From contig NZ_BLKW01000004.1 in assembly GCF_010723305.1 (NCBI RefSeq), positions 682,001-746,000 on the forward strand: a DNA stretch of 64,000 bases, given 5' to 3'. Positions within the stretch are counted from its first letter, which is position 1; every line of letters begins with the position of its first letter. Under the pieces are notes generated by a model. It was given only the letters and a program-made list of their open reading frames with translations, was not told the origin of the DNA and searched no databases. The DNA is from Mycobacterium botniense (GTDB lineage Bacteria > Actinomycetota > Actinomycetes > Mycobacteriales > Mycobacteriaceae). A program made the position numbers and the translations under genes. Shown piece by piece: positions 1 to 10,107 of this stretch.

Positions 1-969
1 GACGTCGGCCTGATCGGATTTCCGTCGGCCGGGAAATCTTCGCTGGTATCTGCGATTTCGGCGGCCAAGCCCAAGATCGCCGACTATCCGTTCACCACCC
101 TGGTGCCCAATCTCGGAGTGGTGTCAGCGGGGGAGGATACTTTCACCGTCGCCGATGTGCCCGGTCTGATCCCCGGCGCATCCCGGGGCCGCGGCCTGGG
201 TCTGGACTTCCTGCGGCACATCGAGAGGTGCGCAGTGCTGGTGCACGTTGTTGACTGTGCCACCGCCGAGCCAGGCCGTGATCCGGTCTCCGACATCGAG
301 GCACTGGAAGCCGAACTCGCAGCGTATACGCCCACCCTGCGCGGGGATGCGGGCCTGGGTGATCTTGCTGAGCGGCGCCGGGCGGTGGTGCTCAACAAGA
401 TCGACGTGCCAGAGGCGCGCGAACTCGCCGACTTCGTCCGCGACAGCATCGCTGAACGCGGGTGGCCAGTTTTCGCTGTTTCAACGGTCACTCGAGAAGG
501 ATTGCAGCCCTTGGTTTTTGCACTGAGGGACATGGTTACCGCCTACCGTGAAGCCCAGCCGAAGCCGGTGCTGCGCCGACCGGTCATCCGGCCGATACCC
601 GTCGATGACACCGGCTTCACCGTCGAACCTGACCCGCAGCAGCCGGGTGGTTTCGTGGTGCGCGGTGCACGGCCCGAGCGCTGGATCGACCAGACCGACT
701 TCGACAACGACGAGGCTGTCGGCTACCTCGCCGACCGGTTGGCGCGCCTGGGTGTCGAAGATGAGCTGTTGCGGCTGGGTGCGCAGCCCGGTTGCGCGGT
801 GACCATCGCCGATGTGACGTTCGATTGGGAACCGCAGACCCCTGCGGGTGGCGACGTCGTGATGTCGGCTCGGGGCACCGACACACGCCTGGAGCGCACC
901 ACGCGGGTGGGTGCCGCCGAGCGCAAGGCTGCCCGCCGGCGACGCCGGGAGCGCGGTGACCGACCATGA
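1..969 (+). CDS. obg: GTPase Obg/CgtA, 5'-truncated by window edge
   Basis: This is a ribosome-associated Obg-family GTPase involved in late 50S assembly and growth control. The reading frame is already open at base 1 and starts inside the G domain: the P-loop GFPSAGKSS is visible at the very start, then the switch I FTTL motif, the G3 region DVPG and NKID (G4). The Obg-specific C-terminal domain follows and ends in a basic tail rich in Arg. The glycine-rich N-terminal Obg fold lies outside the window. Its stop overlaps the proB start by 4 bases (ATGA), so the two are probably co-transcribed and translationally coupled. The family call is firm; only the 5' end is missing. Confidence 0.96.
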   Translation, partial: DVGLIGFPSAGKSSLVSAISAAKPKIADYPFTTLVPNLGVVSAGEDTFTVADVPGLIPGASRGRGLGLDFLRHIERCAVLVHVVDCATAEPGRDPVSDIEALEAELAAYTPTLRGDAGLGDLAERRRAVVLNKIDVPEARELADFVRDSIAERGWPVFAVSTVTREGLQPLVFALRDMVTAYREAQPKPVLRRPVIRPIPVDDTGFTVEPDPQQPGGFVVRGARPERWIDQTDFDNDEAVGYLADRLARLGVEDELLRLGAQPGCAVTIADVTFDWEPQTPAGGDVVMSARGTDTRLERTTRVGAAERKAARRRRRERGDRP

Positions 970-2129
970 CCCGCGCCGGCGACGATACGGAGCGAAGCGA
1001 TGCCGAGGAGCGGCGCTCGATGACCCACGTCGCGCGGGAAGCCATCCGCAGCGCGCGCCGGGTCGTGGTCAAGGTCGGCACCTCCGCGCTGACCACGCGA
1101 AGCGGGGTGTTCGACACCGCCCGACTGGCCGGGCTCGCGGACGCGATCGAGGCCCGGATGAAAGCCGGTTCCGATGTGGTGATCGTGTCTTCGGGAGCCA
1201 TCGCCGCCGGCATCGAGCCGCTCGGTTTATCACGTCGCCCAACGGATCTGGCAACCAAACAGGCAGCGGCGAGCGTCGGGCAGGTCGCGCTGGTGAACGC
1301 GTGGAGCGCGGCGTTCGCCCGCTACGGGCGGACCGTGGGGCAGGTGTTGCTGACTTCTCATGACATTTCGATGCGAGTGTCCCACACCAACGCTCAGCGC
1401 ACGTTGGACCGGCTCCGGGCCTTACAAGCGGTGGCGATCGTCAACGAGAACGACACGGTGGCCACCAATGAGATTCGGTTCGGCGACAATGATCGCCTTT
1501 CCGCGTTGGTGGCGCACTTGGTCGGTGCTGACGCCCTGGTGTTGCTCTCCGACATCGACGGTCTCTACGACTCAGATCCGCGCAAGGGGGCTGCACGGTT
1601 CATCGCCGAGGTATCCGGGCCCGCCGATTTGGCTGGTGTGGTCGCCGGTCGCGGCGGCCACTTGGGCACCGGGGGGATGGCCTCCAAGGTGTCGTCGGCG
1701 CTTTTGGCGGCCGATGCCGGGGTACCGGTGCTGTTGGCCGCCGCCGCCGACGCCGCCACCGCGCTGGCTGATGCGTCGGTGGGCACGGTTTTTGCCGCCC
1801 GGCCGGTCCGGATGTCCGCGCGCCGATTCTGGGTGCGCTACGCAGCGGAGTGTGCCGGCTCGCTGATCCTTGACGAGGGGGCGGTGCATGCCGTCGTGCG
1901 CCAACGCCGTTCGCTATTGCCGGCTGGTATTACCGCGGTCTCGGGCCGTTTTCACGGTGGCGATGTCGTCGAACTCCGCGGTCCCGATACCACGGTGGTG
2001 GCCCGCGGTGTGGTCGCCTACGACGCGGCCGAACTGCTCACTATGCTGGGACGATCGACCTCGGAGCTGCCCGCCGATCTGCGCCGGCCCGCGGTGCACG
2101 CTGATGATTTGGTGGCAGTCGTGCGGTGA
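966..2129 (+). CDS. proB: Glutamate 5-kinase
   Basis: ProB phosphorylates L-glutamate to gamma-glutamyl phosphate, the first step of proline synthesis; its partner proA is at 10.9 kb. The amino-acid-kinase fold is clear ([44 protein letters not shown]). A C-terminal PUA domain is present (about residues 290-370, from RRSLLPAGI). I take the ATG that overlaps the obg stop (387 aa). An in-frame ATG at 1020, with GAGGAG about 9 bases upstream, would give 369 aa and begin nearer the conserved kinase core, so the true start may be there. The call is firm and the start uncertain. Confidence 0.95.
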   Translation: MTRAGDDTERSDAEERRSMTHVAREAIRSARRVVVKVGTSALTTRSGVFDTARLAGLADAIEARMKAGSDVVIVSSGAIAAGIEPLGLSRRPTDLATKQAAASVGQVALVNAWSAAFARYGRTVGQVLLTSHDISMRVSHTNAQRTLDRLRALQAVAIVNENDTVATNEIRFGDNDRLSALVAHLVGADALVLLSDIDGLYDSDPRKGAARFIAEVSGPADLAGVVAGRGGHLGTGGMASKVSSALLAADAGVPVLLAAAADAATALADASVGTVFAARPVRMSARRFWVRYAAECAGSLILDEGAVHAVVRQRRSLLPAGITAVSGRFHGGDVVELRGPDTTVVARGVVAYDAAELLTMLGRSTSELPADLRRPAVHADDLVAVVR

Positions 2130-2150
2130 GGAATGCTCGCCGGGAAACGA

Positions 2151-3047
2151 TCACGAGCACGCCACTGCGGCGGCGTCCGGCGACGAAAATTCGTTGGCCA
2201 GGAGCGTCAGTGTTTCCGAGCAGCCACTGTCGATCTTCACAGCGGCCAGGCTGTCGCCGCGGGTGCGGCCCCGGTTCACGATCGCGATAGGGATGCCGCG
2301 TGCTGCGGCGTGGCGTACGAAGCGGTAGCCGGAGAACACCATCAGTGACGAGCCGGCGACCAGCAGTGCTTCAGCGTGATCGACTAATGAATAGGCTTGC
2401 TCAACACGATTTTTGGGAACATTCTCGCCGAAGTACACGATATCGGGTTTCAGCATGCCACCGCAGGAAGGACAGTCGAGGTAGCGAAACGAGCCGGTGT
2501 CGGCGACGGCGGCATCGGCGTCCGGCGCGAGCGTCCGGTCACCGAGCGCCCGGATGCGCTCGGCGAAACCGGGATTGAGCTCCTCGAGCTTTTGGGCCAG
2601 CGCCGCTCGGCTCATGCCGGAGCCGCAGCTCAGGCATACCACCTGCGCATAGGTTCCGTGCAGATTGACCACGGTCCGGCTGCCCGCTTTGGTGTGTAGA
2701 CGATCGACGTTCTGGGTGATCACCCCCGTCACCACTCCGCCGCGTTCAAGCTGGGCCAGCGCGTGATGCCCGGCGTTGGGCCGGGCCTCGTCCATGTATC
2801 GCCAGCCGATGTGGTTGCGCGCCCAATATCGTCGACGAAACGACGGATCCGACGTGAACTGCCGAAGCGTTACCGGATTGCTCGGCGGTGAATCGGGGCC
2901 GCGATAGTCGGGAATGCCCGAGTCGGTGGAGATCCCTGCGCCCGTGAGCACCGCAAAACGGCGGCCCGCCAACAGGGCAACGAGTTCAGCAGCGTCCACC
3001 CGCTCGAGCCTAGACGCGGCGCCGGCGGGCGTGGCGGTACGGCCCAC
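2151..3047 (-). CDS. Sir2-family NAD-dependent protein deacylase (sirtuin)
   Basis: Sirtuins remove acyl groups from protein lysines using NAD+ and release nicotinamide. The 298-aa protein shows the NAD-binding motif GAGISTDSGIPDYRG, the TQNVDRLH motif, the catalytic His in LHGT, and two Cys pairs for structural zinc (CLSCG and CPSCGG). The GSSLMVFSGYRF segment ends the Rossmann part. The pattern looks like the SIRT4-like class II rather than the desuccinylase class III type, but I judge this only from motifs. It converges on proB with a 21-bp gap and is divergent from nadE with about 130 bp between the starts. The GTG at 3047 is used; a GTG at 2999 is possible. Confidence 0.9.
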   Translation of the reverse strand: MGRTATPAGAASRLERVDAAELVALLAGRRFAVLTGAGISTDSGIPDYRGPDSPPSNPVTLRQFTSDPSFRRRYWARNHIGWRYMDEARPNAGHHALAQLERGGVVTGVITQNVDRLHTKAGSRTVVNLHGTYAQVVCLSCGSGMSRAALAQKLEELNPGFAERIRALGDRTLAPDADAAVADTGSFRYLDCPSCGGMLKPDIVYFGENVPKNRVEQAYSLVDHAEALLVAGSSLMVFSGYRFVRHAAARGIPIAIVNRGRTRGDSLAAVKIDSGCSETLTLLANEFSSPDAAAVACS

Positions 3048-3179
3048 ACGCCGCGCCGGCTTGCGCGGGCACGCGTGGGCCGTGAAGTCGGCAGTGTGGG
3101 GTCAGTTCGGTGTCAGCATGCCGATAGGGTTCACCAAGCCGGCGACCCGTGCGCTCATGGTGACACCGGCCAGGCGAGA

Positions 3180-5231
3180 ATGAACCTGATGGACTTCTAC
3201 AGCGCATATCGCCAGGGGTTCGTGCGCGTGGCCGCGTGCACGCACCGCAGCGCGATCGGCGACCCGGTGGCCAATGCCGAGTCGATTCTGCGGATGGCGC
3301 GAGAATGCCACGACGATAATGCTGCGCTGGTGGTCTTCCCGGAGCTGACACTGTCGGGCTATTCCATCGACGACATCTTGTTGCAGGACGCCCTGCTCGA
3401 CACCGTTGAAGACGCTCTGCTCGAGATCATCGCGGCTTCTACCACCGTGCTGCCTGTGCTGGTGGTCGGGGCGCCGCTGCGGTATGGGCACCGCATCTAC
3501 AACACGGCCGCCGTCATCCACCGCGGCGCTCTGCTGGGGGTGGCCCCCAAGTCCTACCTGCCGACGTACCGGGAGTTCTACGAGCGCCGCCAGCTTGCGG
3601 CCGGCGACGATCAACGCGGCACGATCCGCGTGGGCGACACCGAGGCGCCGTTCGGCCCCGATCTGCTGTTCGCCGCCGCAGATCTGCCCGGTTTTGTGTT
3701 GCACGTCGAGATCTGCGAGGACATGTTCGTGCCCATCCCGCCCAGTGCACAGGCGGCCCTGGCGGGTGCCACGGTGCTGGCCAACCTGTCCGGCAGCCCG
3801 ATCACGATCGGTCGCGCCGAGGATCGCCGTCTGCTGGCCCGGTCTGCGTCGGCGCGCTGTCTAGCCGCCTACGTGTATGCGGCCGCGGGGGAGGGCGAGT
3901 CGACGACCGACTTGGCTTGGGACGGCCAGACCATGATCTGGGAAAACGGGGTCCTGCTCGCCGAATCCGAGCGTTTCCCCAAAGGTGAACGCCGCTGCAT
4001 CGCTGATGTCGACACTGAGCTGCTGCGTGCGGAACGTCTGCGGATGGGTACTTTCGACGACAACCGGCGTCACCACCGGGGGCTGGTGGAGGCGTTTCGG
4101 CGGATCGAGTTCCGGCTCGATCCGCCCGTCGGCGATATCGGGCTGCTGCGGCAGGTAGAGCGGTTCCCGTTTGTGCCGTCCGATCCGCTACGACTGCAAC
4201 AGGACTGCTACGAAGCCTATAACATCCAGGTCGCCGGGCTTGAGCAGCGGCTGCGTGCGCTGAACTACCCCAAGGTGGTCATCGGGGTGTCCGGGGGGCT
4301 GGACTCAACCCATGCGCTGATAGTCGCCGCCCGCGCAATGGATCGCGAAAACCGTCCGCGCCGCGATATTCTCGCGTTCACACTACCCGGATTCGCCACC
4401 GGCGAGCGCACCAGGGGCAACGCGGTGCGGCTGGCACGGGCGCTGGGCGCGACCTTCGAAGAACTCGACATCAGGCCGACCGCGCAGCTGATGCTCAGTG
4501 AGATCGGCCACCCATTCGCTCGTGGTGAGCAGGTTTTCGACGTCACCTTCGAAAACGTCCAGGCCGGTCTGCGCACGGACTATCTGTTCCGGCTGGCCAA
4601 CCAGCGGGGAGGTATCGTGCTCGGCACCGGGGACCTGTCCGAGCTGGCGCTGGGTTGGTCGACATACGGTGTGGGCGATCAGATGTCGCACTATGACGTC
4701 AACGCCGGCGTGCCTAAAACCTTGATCCAGCATCTCATTCGGTGGGTGATTTCATCCGGACAGTTCGACCGGGAAGTCTGCGAGACCCTGCAGTCGGTGC
4801 TTGACACCGAAATCACGCCCGAACTCGTCCCGACTGGTGAGGAAGAAGAACTACAGAGCAGCCAAGCCGTAGTCGGGCCTTATGCGCTGCAGGACTTCTC
4901 TTTGTTTCAGGTGCTCCGTTACGGGTTCCGGCCGTCGAAGATCGCGTTTCTGGCGTGGCACGCATGGAGTGACCCTGAGCACGGCGCCTGGCCGCCCGGG
5001 TTCCCCGAGGATAAGCGGCCGTGCTACTCGCTCAAAGAAATTCGGCATTGGCTGCAGGTCTTTGTCCAGCGGTTCTATTCGTTCAGCCAGTTCAAGCGCT
5101 CAGCATTGCCCAACGGCCCCAAAGTCTCTCATGGTGGCGCATTGTCTCCGCGCGGCGACTGGCGCGCGCCCTCAGACATGTCGGCACGCACGTGGCTCGA
5201 TGAGATCGAGCGCGAGGTCCCCAAATGCTAA
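3180..5231 (+). CDS. nadE: Glutamine-dependent NAD+ synthetase
   Basis: This enzyme converts deamido-NAD+ to NAD+, with ammonia channelled from glutamine. The N-terminal nitrilase-type amidotransferase domain (about residues 10-320) has the Glu of FPELTLSGY, the Lys of [13 protein letters not shown] and the nucleophilic Cys of HVEICEDMF. The C-terminal synthetase domain has the PP-loop [11 protein letters not shown] (about residue 365) followed by [31 protein letters not shown] segments (here MSHYDVN). Length (683 aa) fits the large bacterial form. I start at ATG 3180; ATG 3189 is an alternative. The frame stays open upstream to 3075, but that part does not look coding. The divergent sirtuin consumes the same cofactor. 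Confidence 0.95.
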   Translation: MNLMDFYSAYRQGFVRVAACTHRSAIGDPVANAESILRMARECHDDNAALVVFPELTLSGYSIDDILLQDALLDTVEDALLEIIAASTTVLPVLVVGAPLRYGHRIYNTAAVIHRGALLGVAPKSYLPTYREFYERRQLAAGDDQRGTIRVGDTEAPFGPDLLFAAADLPGFVLHVEICEDMFVPIPPSAQAALAGATVLANLSGSPITIGRAEDRRLLARSASARCLAAYVYAAAGEGESTTDLAWDGQTMIWENGVLLAESERFPKGERRCIADVDTELLRAERLRMGTFDDNRRHHRGLVEAFRRIEFRLDPPVGDIGLLRQVERFPFVPSDPLRLQQDCYEAYNIQVAGLEQRLRALNYPKVVIGVSGGLDSTHALIVAARAMDRENRPRRDILAFTLPGFATGERTRGNAVRLARALGATFEELDIRPTAQLMLSEIGHPFARGEQVFDVTFENVQAGLRTDYLFRLANQRGGIVLGTGDLSELALGWSTYGVGDQMSHYDVNAGVPKTLIQHLIRWVISSGQFDREVCETLQSVLDTEITPELVPTGEEEELQSSQAVVGPYALQDFSLFQVLRYGFRPSKIAFLAWHAWSDPEHGAWPPGFPEDKRPCYSLKEIRHWLQVFVQRFYSFSQFKRSALPNGPKVSHGGALSPRGDWRAPSDMSARTWLDEIEREVPKC

Positions 5232-5326
5232 GACTGTGTGGCTGGTGTGCGTCTGACCGTTGGGTGCCGCGGTGATCCGGGCGTTTCAGTAAGGCAAACT
5301 TCTGGTTGCGATATGGCCGACCGCGG

Positions 5327-6154
5327 CTACAAGCGGCCATCGACGCGAAGTTTGGGGTGCACCCAGTTCGGTGACCGTCTTTCGGCAAATGCGCGGAAGC
5401 CCTCGACGGCCTCACCGCTTTCGATGCTGGCCTGCATTCCGATCCGGTCATACAAACCCAGGTAATTGTCCAGGCTCGCCTTGACGATCCGTCGCGCTTG
5501 CGGCGCGGTGCGACAACATTGCGCGAGGACTTCCCGCGCGCTGTCCATCAGCTGGTCGTGGGGCACCATCCGCGCCGCGACGCCCCACTCGACGGCTTCC
5601 GCCGCAGACAGGGTCCGGCCGGTGAACATGAGATCACGGGCGCGGATCGGCCCGACGATGCGAGCCAGCATCTGGCTGTAGTAGGTGTCGGCGATGCCGC
5701 GGTACAACTCGGGAACCCGAAAGGTTGCGCGGTCACTGACCACCGCAACGTCACTGCACATCGCGATCTGTAGCCCACCGCCCTGACACAGGCCGTTGAC
5801 CGCGGCGACCACCGGCTTGGCCGACGTGCGCAGCGTGTCGAACGGTGTCACATCCATCGACAGCGCCGACCCGAAGTGCATCCAGTCGTCATCACCGCCC
5901 CCGCCGAGATCGCCTCCCGGCGCGAACACGTCGCCGGTGCCGGTGATGAGCAGTCCGGCCAGATCTGCATCGCCGTTGACCCGGCTGACTGCGTACCGGA
6001 TTCCGAAATACATCGCCGGTGTCAGCGCGTTACGCGCCTGCGGACGATCGATCGTGACGACCGCGAAAGGGCCCTCGCGGGTGAATCTCAGGTAGGGCGT
6101 TCCCAGCCAGTCGCCGTCCGGAGGACGCGGGGTTTTCGATGTCGCCATGCGCAT
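5327..6154 (-). CDS. Enoyl-CoA hydratase/isomerase family protein
   Basis: This is a crotonase-fold protein of 275 aa that probably acts on an acyl-CoA; the substrate is unknown. Visible features are the N-terminal TIDRPQARNALTPAMY segment, the first oxyanion-hole loop (FAPGGDLGGGG) and the second one (VNGLCQGGGLQIAMCSDVAV), with a downstream FRVPELYRGIAD region where family catalytic Glu residues sit. An AAAGG ribosome-binding site lies just upstream of the ATG at 6154; a second ATG follows two codons later. It is transcribed away from the NmrA/SDR pair, with a 500-bp gap between. M. tuberculosis has many echA paralogs, and I do not assign a number. Confidence 0.85.
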   Translation of the reverse strand: MRMATSKTPRPPDGDWLGTPYLRFTREGPFAVVTIDRPQARNALTPAMYFGIRYAVSRVNGDADLAGLLITGTGDVFAPGGDLGGGGDDDWMHFGSALSMDVTPFDTLRTSAKPVVAAVNGLCQGGGLQIAMCSDVAVVSDRATFRVPELYRGIADTYYSQMLARIVGPIRARDLMFTGRTLSAAEAVEWGVAARMVPHDQLMDSAREVLAQCCRTAPQARRIVKASLDNYLGLYDRIGMQASIESGEAVEGFRAFAERRSPNWVHPKLRVDGRL

Positions 6155-6654
6155 TGTGACCTTTCTCGCAGGGTGGTCGTTTTGCAGGATGGTCCTTGCC
6201 GACGATAGGGTTCAAACTGCCGGGGACGGCGTGGTTTTCATACGTTTGTCGTCTGTGTCCGCTAATTGAGCGATGCGATTCGACCGCTGTGTAGGACACC
6301 CCGCTGTGGTCGCCAGCTTCACACCCAACGTCGCCGAAGAAATGTAGATCGCGCTGAAGTCGCCGGAAACGGCTGCTGCCGATGCAGATCGCTCCGAGCG
6401 GCCGTCGATCACGCGTAGGGTGCCGGTGGATCCAGGCGCGCAGTCGACCATCAGCACAACCTTACGCACGGCCGCTCCAAAGGTCCCTTCTCCGTGCGCG
6501 CTCCCGGCGGCGGGAGCAGCCGCCATAGGTTCATCCGCGGCGGTCTCCCCGGATGTGACGGTGCTTGTGACATCATGTCACACGTGGCAGACTGCTTCGT
6601 GTCATCTCGGCGATCCCCCGCCACGACTGAGGAAATCAACTGAGGAAATCCATC
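6155..6654. other. 500-bp intergenic region with divergent promoters
   Basis: This region separates the leftward crotonase gene from the rightward NmrA-like gene. I see no convincing gene. A 104-codon leftward reading frame (6212-6526) is open, but it has no recognisable domain and may be chance. The region holds a perfect inverted repeat (listed separately) close to the NmrA-like start. Confidence 0.5.
6566..6582. promoter_or_regulatory. Perfect inverted repeat, candidate repressor operator
   Basis: TGTGACA-TCA-TGTCACA has two perfect 7-bp arms and a 3-bp centre, and ends 72 bp before the NmrA-like start codon. A further TGTGAC lies at 6554-6559, and TGTCAC recurs across the start codon region at 6656. 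The form suits a TetR- or GntR-type dimer. It also resembles a CRP half-site pair, but the centre is 7 rather than 6 bases between TGTGA and TCACA. Confidence 0.5.
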
Positions 6655-7647
6655 GTGTCACTTCCCCCCGAGCCCTGGTTTCTGGTTTTCGGCGCCGCCG
6701 GACATATCGGCCGTCCCTGCGCTCAATGGCTCGCCGAGCGACACCCCGCGGCGCACCTGCGGGTGGTGTCCAGCAGACCCGACAGGGCCGCTGAATTGGC
6801 CGAGTTGCACCCGGGCGCCGACGTCATGATCGCCGACTATCTGAACGCCGACGATATGCTGGCGGCCTTCGAGGGCATCCATGCGGCGTTTGTCCTGACA
6901 CCGGATTTCATCGACGAGAAGACCGCAATGACCAACGTGGCCAATGCGGTCAACGAGGTCGGGACGCTGGTGCGGCTCGTCCGGCTGATCGGCGATCCGC
7001 CGGGAATCCGCGACGAATCCGAGGTGCTGGCGTTGTGGGGACCCGACTATCGCAACGAAACCGCTCTGCATCACCTGCGTGCCCGCAAAATACTGACCGG
7101 AGCCGGCGTGCCGGTCGTCTACATGAATATTCCCGGGTGGTTTTTCGAGGACTTCTCCGAGTTCCTGGCCGATCCGATCCGCAAAAAGCGCACCTTTGTC
7201 ATGGCGGCAGACCGGCCGATGAACTTCATCGCCACCCGCGACATCGGTCGTTGCGCCGCTGAGCTGCTGCTGGATCCGTCACTGACCGAGGTCGGTGAGA
7301 CGCTGCATGTGGAAAACGGCATTGACACGATGATCAAGTTCAGCGCGATCGCCGACTTGATGAGCGAGGCGTGGGGCGTGCCGATCCAATACGACGGCAC
7401 AGACGAAGCGTTTCTGCGTGAGCTCGGTCCCGCCTTGCGCCGCTACTACAAGCGTGAGGACGCCGCCGAGCACATCCTCGCCGAATGCCACCACGAGGTG
7501 CCGTTCATCAATGCGCTATTGGAGCGCGGCAACGATTTGCGCGGCGGCGAACGCCACCTCACCCCGCAAATGCTTGGTTTTGAGGCGCTGTCGTTGAAGT
7601 CGTGGCTGCAGGACAACCGAGATGTGTTCGTTTCCGGGGCCGACTAG
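6655..7647 (+). CDS. NmrA-like/atypical SDR NAD(P)-binding protein
   Basis: This 330-aa Rossmann-fold protein has the N-terminal dinucleotide motif FGAAGHIGRPCAQWL and a conserved DYLNADDMLAAFEGIHAAFVLTP segment, as in NmrA/HSCARG-type atypical short-chain dehydrogenases. Such proteins act as redox sensors or as reductases on unknown substrates. The C-terminal half (ATRDIGRCAAELL, then a helical region) is typical of the family. Translation starts at GTG 6655. A candidate operator sits just upstream. The SDR gene 270 bp downstream points the same way and may be functionally linked. The substrate cannot be inferred. Confidence 0.8.
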   Translation: MSLPPEPWFLVFGAAGHIGRPCAQWLAERHPAAHLRVVSSRPDRAAELAELHPGADVMIADYLNADDMLAAFEGIHAAFVLTPDFIDEKTAMTNVANAVNEVGTLVRLVRLIGDPPGIRDESEVLALWGPDYRNETALHHLRARKILTGAGVPVVYMNIPGWFFEDFSEFLADPIRKKRTFVMAADRPMNFIATRDIGRCAAELLLDPSLTEVGETLHVENGIDTMIKFSAIADLMSEAWGVPIQYDGTDEAFLRELGPALRRYYKREDAAEHILAECHHEVPFINALLERGNDLRGGERHLTPQMLGFEALSLKSWLQDNRDVFVSGAD

Positions 7648-7919
7648 CGCCGTGCTGGCACGGTGAGACGTGCAGGATCCGGCGCGGCCTGCAACCGGCG
7701 CGGAGCGATTCCCCCCGAACACCGCCGGCGGTGGGCTGCCGTCGCGGTACGTCGGCGATGCGAGGCCCGACTGCGTGCTGTCGTGCGGTCCGGCTGCGTG
7801 CGCGTCGGATTTCACCCCTGCAAAACGCCCGGGCAATCGGGATCGCCGCCGTGACGCGCTCCAGCCGCTACGCGGCGAGCCCAAGCAATCCGACCGCAAC
7901 GATTTCGCAAGGAGCTCCA

Positions 7920-8756
7920 ATGAAAGAACTGACGGCGGCGACTGCTCTGGTCACCGGAGCCTCGGGCGGCATCGGACGCGCCATCTGCCTGGAACTCGCC
8001 GGCTGCGGCGTCAACCTAGTGGTGTCCGGCCGCCAAACCGGCCCCCTGCATGAGCTTGTCAGCGACCTGCACGCAAAAAAGATACGGGCTGTGGCGATTT
8101 CCGCTGATCTGGCCCAGACGGTGGCGGCGGAGGATCTGATCGAGCGTGCCGAACGCGAGTTCGGCCCGATCGATATTCTCATCAACAACGCCGGAGTCGA
8201 ACGGCCGGCCGCGTTCACTGACACCACCGCCGAGCAGATCCGCACCATGGTTGAGGTGAACCTGACGGCCGCCATGCTGCTCACCCGCCGCGTGCTGCCG
8301 GGGATGCTTCAGCGCGGACGTGGCCATATCGTGTTCGTGTCGTCGGGACTGGCCAAGATGGGCAGCGCCTACCAAGCGCCCTACTCGGCGACCAAAGCGG
8401 CCCTGATCGCGCTCAGTCACGCCCTGCGCGCCGAATACCGCGACACCCGGATCGGTTTTTCGGTTGTGTGCCCGGGATTGGTGACCGGCGCCGGCATGTA
8501 CCAGCGGATGCTCGACGAGGGATTCCGCGCCAAACCGATACTGGGCACGACGACGACCAGGCGGGTGGCCCGCAAAGTCGTGGCGGCGATTCGCCACGAT
8601 CGCCCCGAAACCCATTGCACCGGCACCCCGGTGCGGCCGCTGGCCGCGGCTCTTCAACTGCTGCCGCGACTCACCGAGGTCGTCACCACCCACACCGGAA
8701 TGACCGATCTGTTCGGCCGGGTCGCGGCCAGCCGCACCGGTGCTCACTATCCGTAA
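7920..8756 (+). CDS. Short-chain dehydrogenase/reductase
   Basis: This classical SDR oxidoreductase (278 aa) has the NAD(P)-binding motif TGASGGIG near residue 15, the NNAG motif, catalytic Ser in the VFVSSGLAKM segment and the YSATK pair (Tyr-X3-Lys). The C-terminal extension (THTGMTDLFGRVA) suggests a lipid-type substrate, but this is inference. AGGAG at 7910-7914 sets the ATG at 7920. The frame is open upstream to 7602, but that part overlaps the previous gene and looks non-coding. Confidence 0.88.
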   Translation: MKELTAATALVTGASGGIGRAICLELAGCGVNLVVSGRQTGPLHELVSDLHAKKIRAVAISADLAQTVAAEDLIERAEREFGPIDILINNAGVERPAAFTDTTAEQIRTMVEVNLTAAMLLTRRVLPGMLQRGRGHIVFVSSGLAKMGSAYQAPYSATKAALIALSHALRAEYRDTRIGFSVVCPGLVTGAGMYQRMLDEGFRAKPILGTTTTRRVARKVVAAIRHDRPETHCTGTPVRPLAAALQLLPRLTEVVTTHTGMTDLFGRVAASRTGAHYP

Positions 8757-8917
8757 AGCAGGGTTATTTCACCACCCACTCACGATGGTCACCGCGACTC
8801 GGCGACCGCCGCCTGAAGGCTGAACGGCAGATTGTTCGCAAGGGGCGCGCCGTGCTCGCCGCATATGCAATGGGCACGGCCGGCCCCTTCTTCCCCCGGT
8901 CGATGCGGTGCGCCGAT

Positions 8918-9796
8918 TCACCGCGGCAGTTCGGCTTCGTCAATAGCCTTCGCGTAGGGGGCGCAGTCACCGGCACCGGGCACCAGCGTCGCCAATGCAC
9001 TAGCGGCGCACGCCCGCCGCAACGCTCGCATCCGTTCGGCTGGTGAACCCGCATGGTGCGGCCAATTGGCGGCGAGCACACCGGCGAACACGTCTCCCGC
9101 GCCGGAGGTGTCCACCGCCTCTACCGCGGGTGTTGGAACGGCGAAGTCGTTACCGGCAGTGCTGTAGGTGGCGCCGGCAGCGCCCCGGGTAACCACGCGA
9201 TGTTCCACCGGCCAGAGCCAGTGCTCGGCTTCGGTCTGGTTGACGACGAGCACGTCGGTCAGCGCGGCCAGCTCTGCGAGCTCATTGGGGTCGTGACCGG
9301 TCGGCGAGGCATTGACGAGTACGGTGGCTCCGCCGGAACGAGCCTCGCGGGCCGCGGCGATGGCCGTCGCGACCCGGATCTCCAACTGCACCAAGAGGAC
9401 GTCGCAGTTGGCGACTATCGCGCGCAGCTGCGGTGCGTGCAGCTCCAGATGATGATTGGCACCGGGCGCGACGATGATCGCGTTCTCACCGGTAGCTTCC
9501 ACCAACACGACCGCGGTACCGCTCGAACCGGGCACGCTGATCAGGCCATCGTCGCCGACTCCGTTTTCGGCCAGGTGTGCCCGCAGCCTCGCAGCGGCCG
9601 GGTCGTCGCCCACTGCACCGACGAACTGGACCTGCGCACCCGCGCGCGCCGCCGCCACCGCTTGATTGGCGCCCTTGCCGCCCGGCGTTGACCAGGCTGA
9701 CTTGGCCAGCACCGTTTCGCCCGGACGGGGCAGCGTGTCGACGTCAAGCACCAAGTCCATATTCACGCTGCCCACCACGCATACCCGCGTTGTCAC
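8918..9796 (-). CDS. rbsK: PfkB-family sugar kinase, ribokinase-like
   Basis: This is a ribokinase-like PfkB carbohydrate kinase that would phosphorylate ribose or a related sugar with ATP. The protein begins VTTRVCVVGSVNMD and carries the N-terminal PfkB signature around GGKGANQAVAAARAGAQVQFVGAVGDD. The C-terminal signature with the catalytic Asp is in DTSGAGDVFAGVLAAN. Length is 292 aa. I choose GTG 9796 because homologs begin right before the first strand; the frame extends upstream to 9922 without similarity. The same kinase sits at this place in M. tuberculosis (Rv2436, from memory). No ribose transporter is adjacent. Confidence 0.87.
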   Translation of the reverse strand: MTTRVCVVGSVNMDLVLDVDTLPRPGETVLAKSAWSTPGGKGANQAVAAARAGAQVQFVGAVGDDPAAARLRAHLAENGVGDDGLISVPGSSGTAVVLVEATGENAIIVAPGANHHLELHAPQLRAIVANCDVLLVQLEIRVATAIAAAREARSGGATVLVNASPTGHDPNELAELAALTDVLVVNQTEAEHWLWPVEHRVVTRGAAGATYSTAGNDFAVPTPAVEAVDTSGAGDVFAGVLAANWPHHAGSPAERMRALRRACAASALATLVPGAGDCAPYAKAIDEAELPR

Positions 9797-10107
9797 TTTG
9801 CCTACGTTATCGTCCCGTCGGGGATCGTTTCGTGACGCTTGGGGCAACCGAGGAAACGCCGCATCCGATGCGCAACCGATCGCCGGTGGTGGTGCGCACG
9901 TTGCGGGTGAGCTACGCGGCATCGCGGGAAGCCGACTTCGGCAACCCCGCGATGCTTAGCGCGCTCGCTACGGCATCGCCGCACGTCAATTCCGATGCAG
10001 CCGATCCGCCCAGGTGTCAGTCACTCGGCACTCCGCCGGGGGCGACCGGCGAGGCGGGGTGAGTGACTGCACCCCGATAACGTGTGGGCCGTGGATGACA
10101 CTGCACA
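9797..10107. other. Intergenic region without a gene
   Basis: About 310 bp between the leftward kinase start and the leftward ferritin stop. I see no plausible gene. It should hold the kinase promoter and the 3' end signals of the ferritin mRNA, including the hairpin listed separately. Confidence 0.5.
10018..10069 (-). terminator. Hairpin downstream of ferritin gene
   Basis: Inverted arms CAGTCACTC (10018-10026) and GAGTGACTG (10061-10069) flank a GC-rich 34-base loop that can pair further. The hairpin begins about 40 bases past the leftward ferritin stop codon. No U-tract follows, which is common in mycobacteria, so termination is an inference. Confidence 0.4.

Noticed and set aside
6212..6526. 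104-codon leftward ORF between the crotonase and NmrA-like genes
   Set aside because: No recognisable motif, no good ribosome-binding site; kept only as part of the intergenic description.
6566..6582. CRP-type site
   Set aside because: The spacing between TGTGA and TCACA is 7, not the 6 bases of the CRP consensus, so I call it an unassigned operator.
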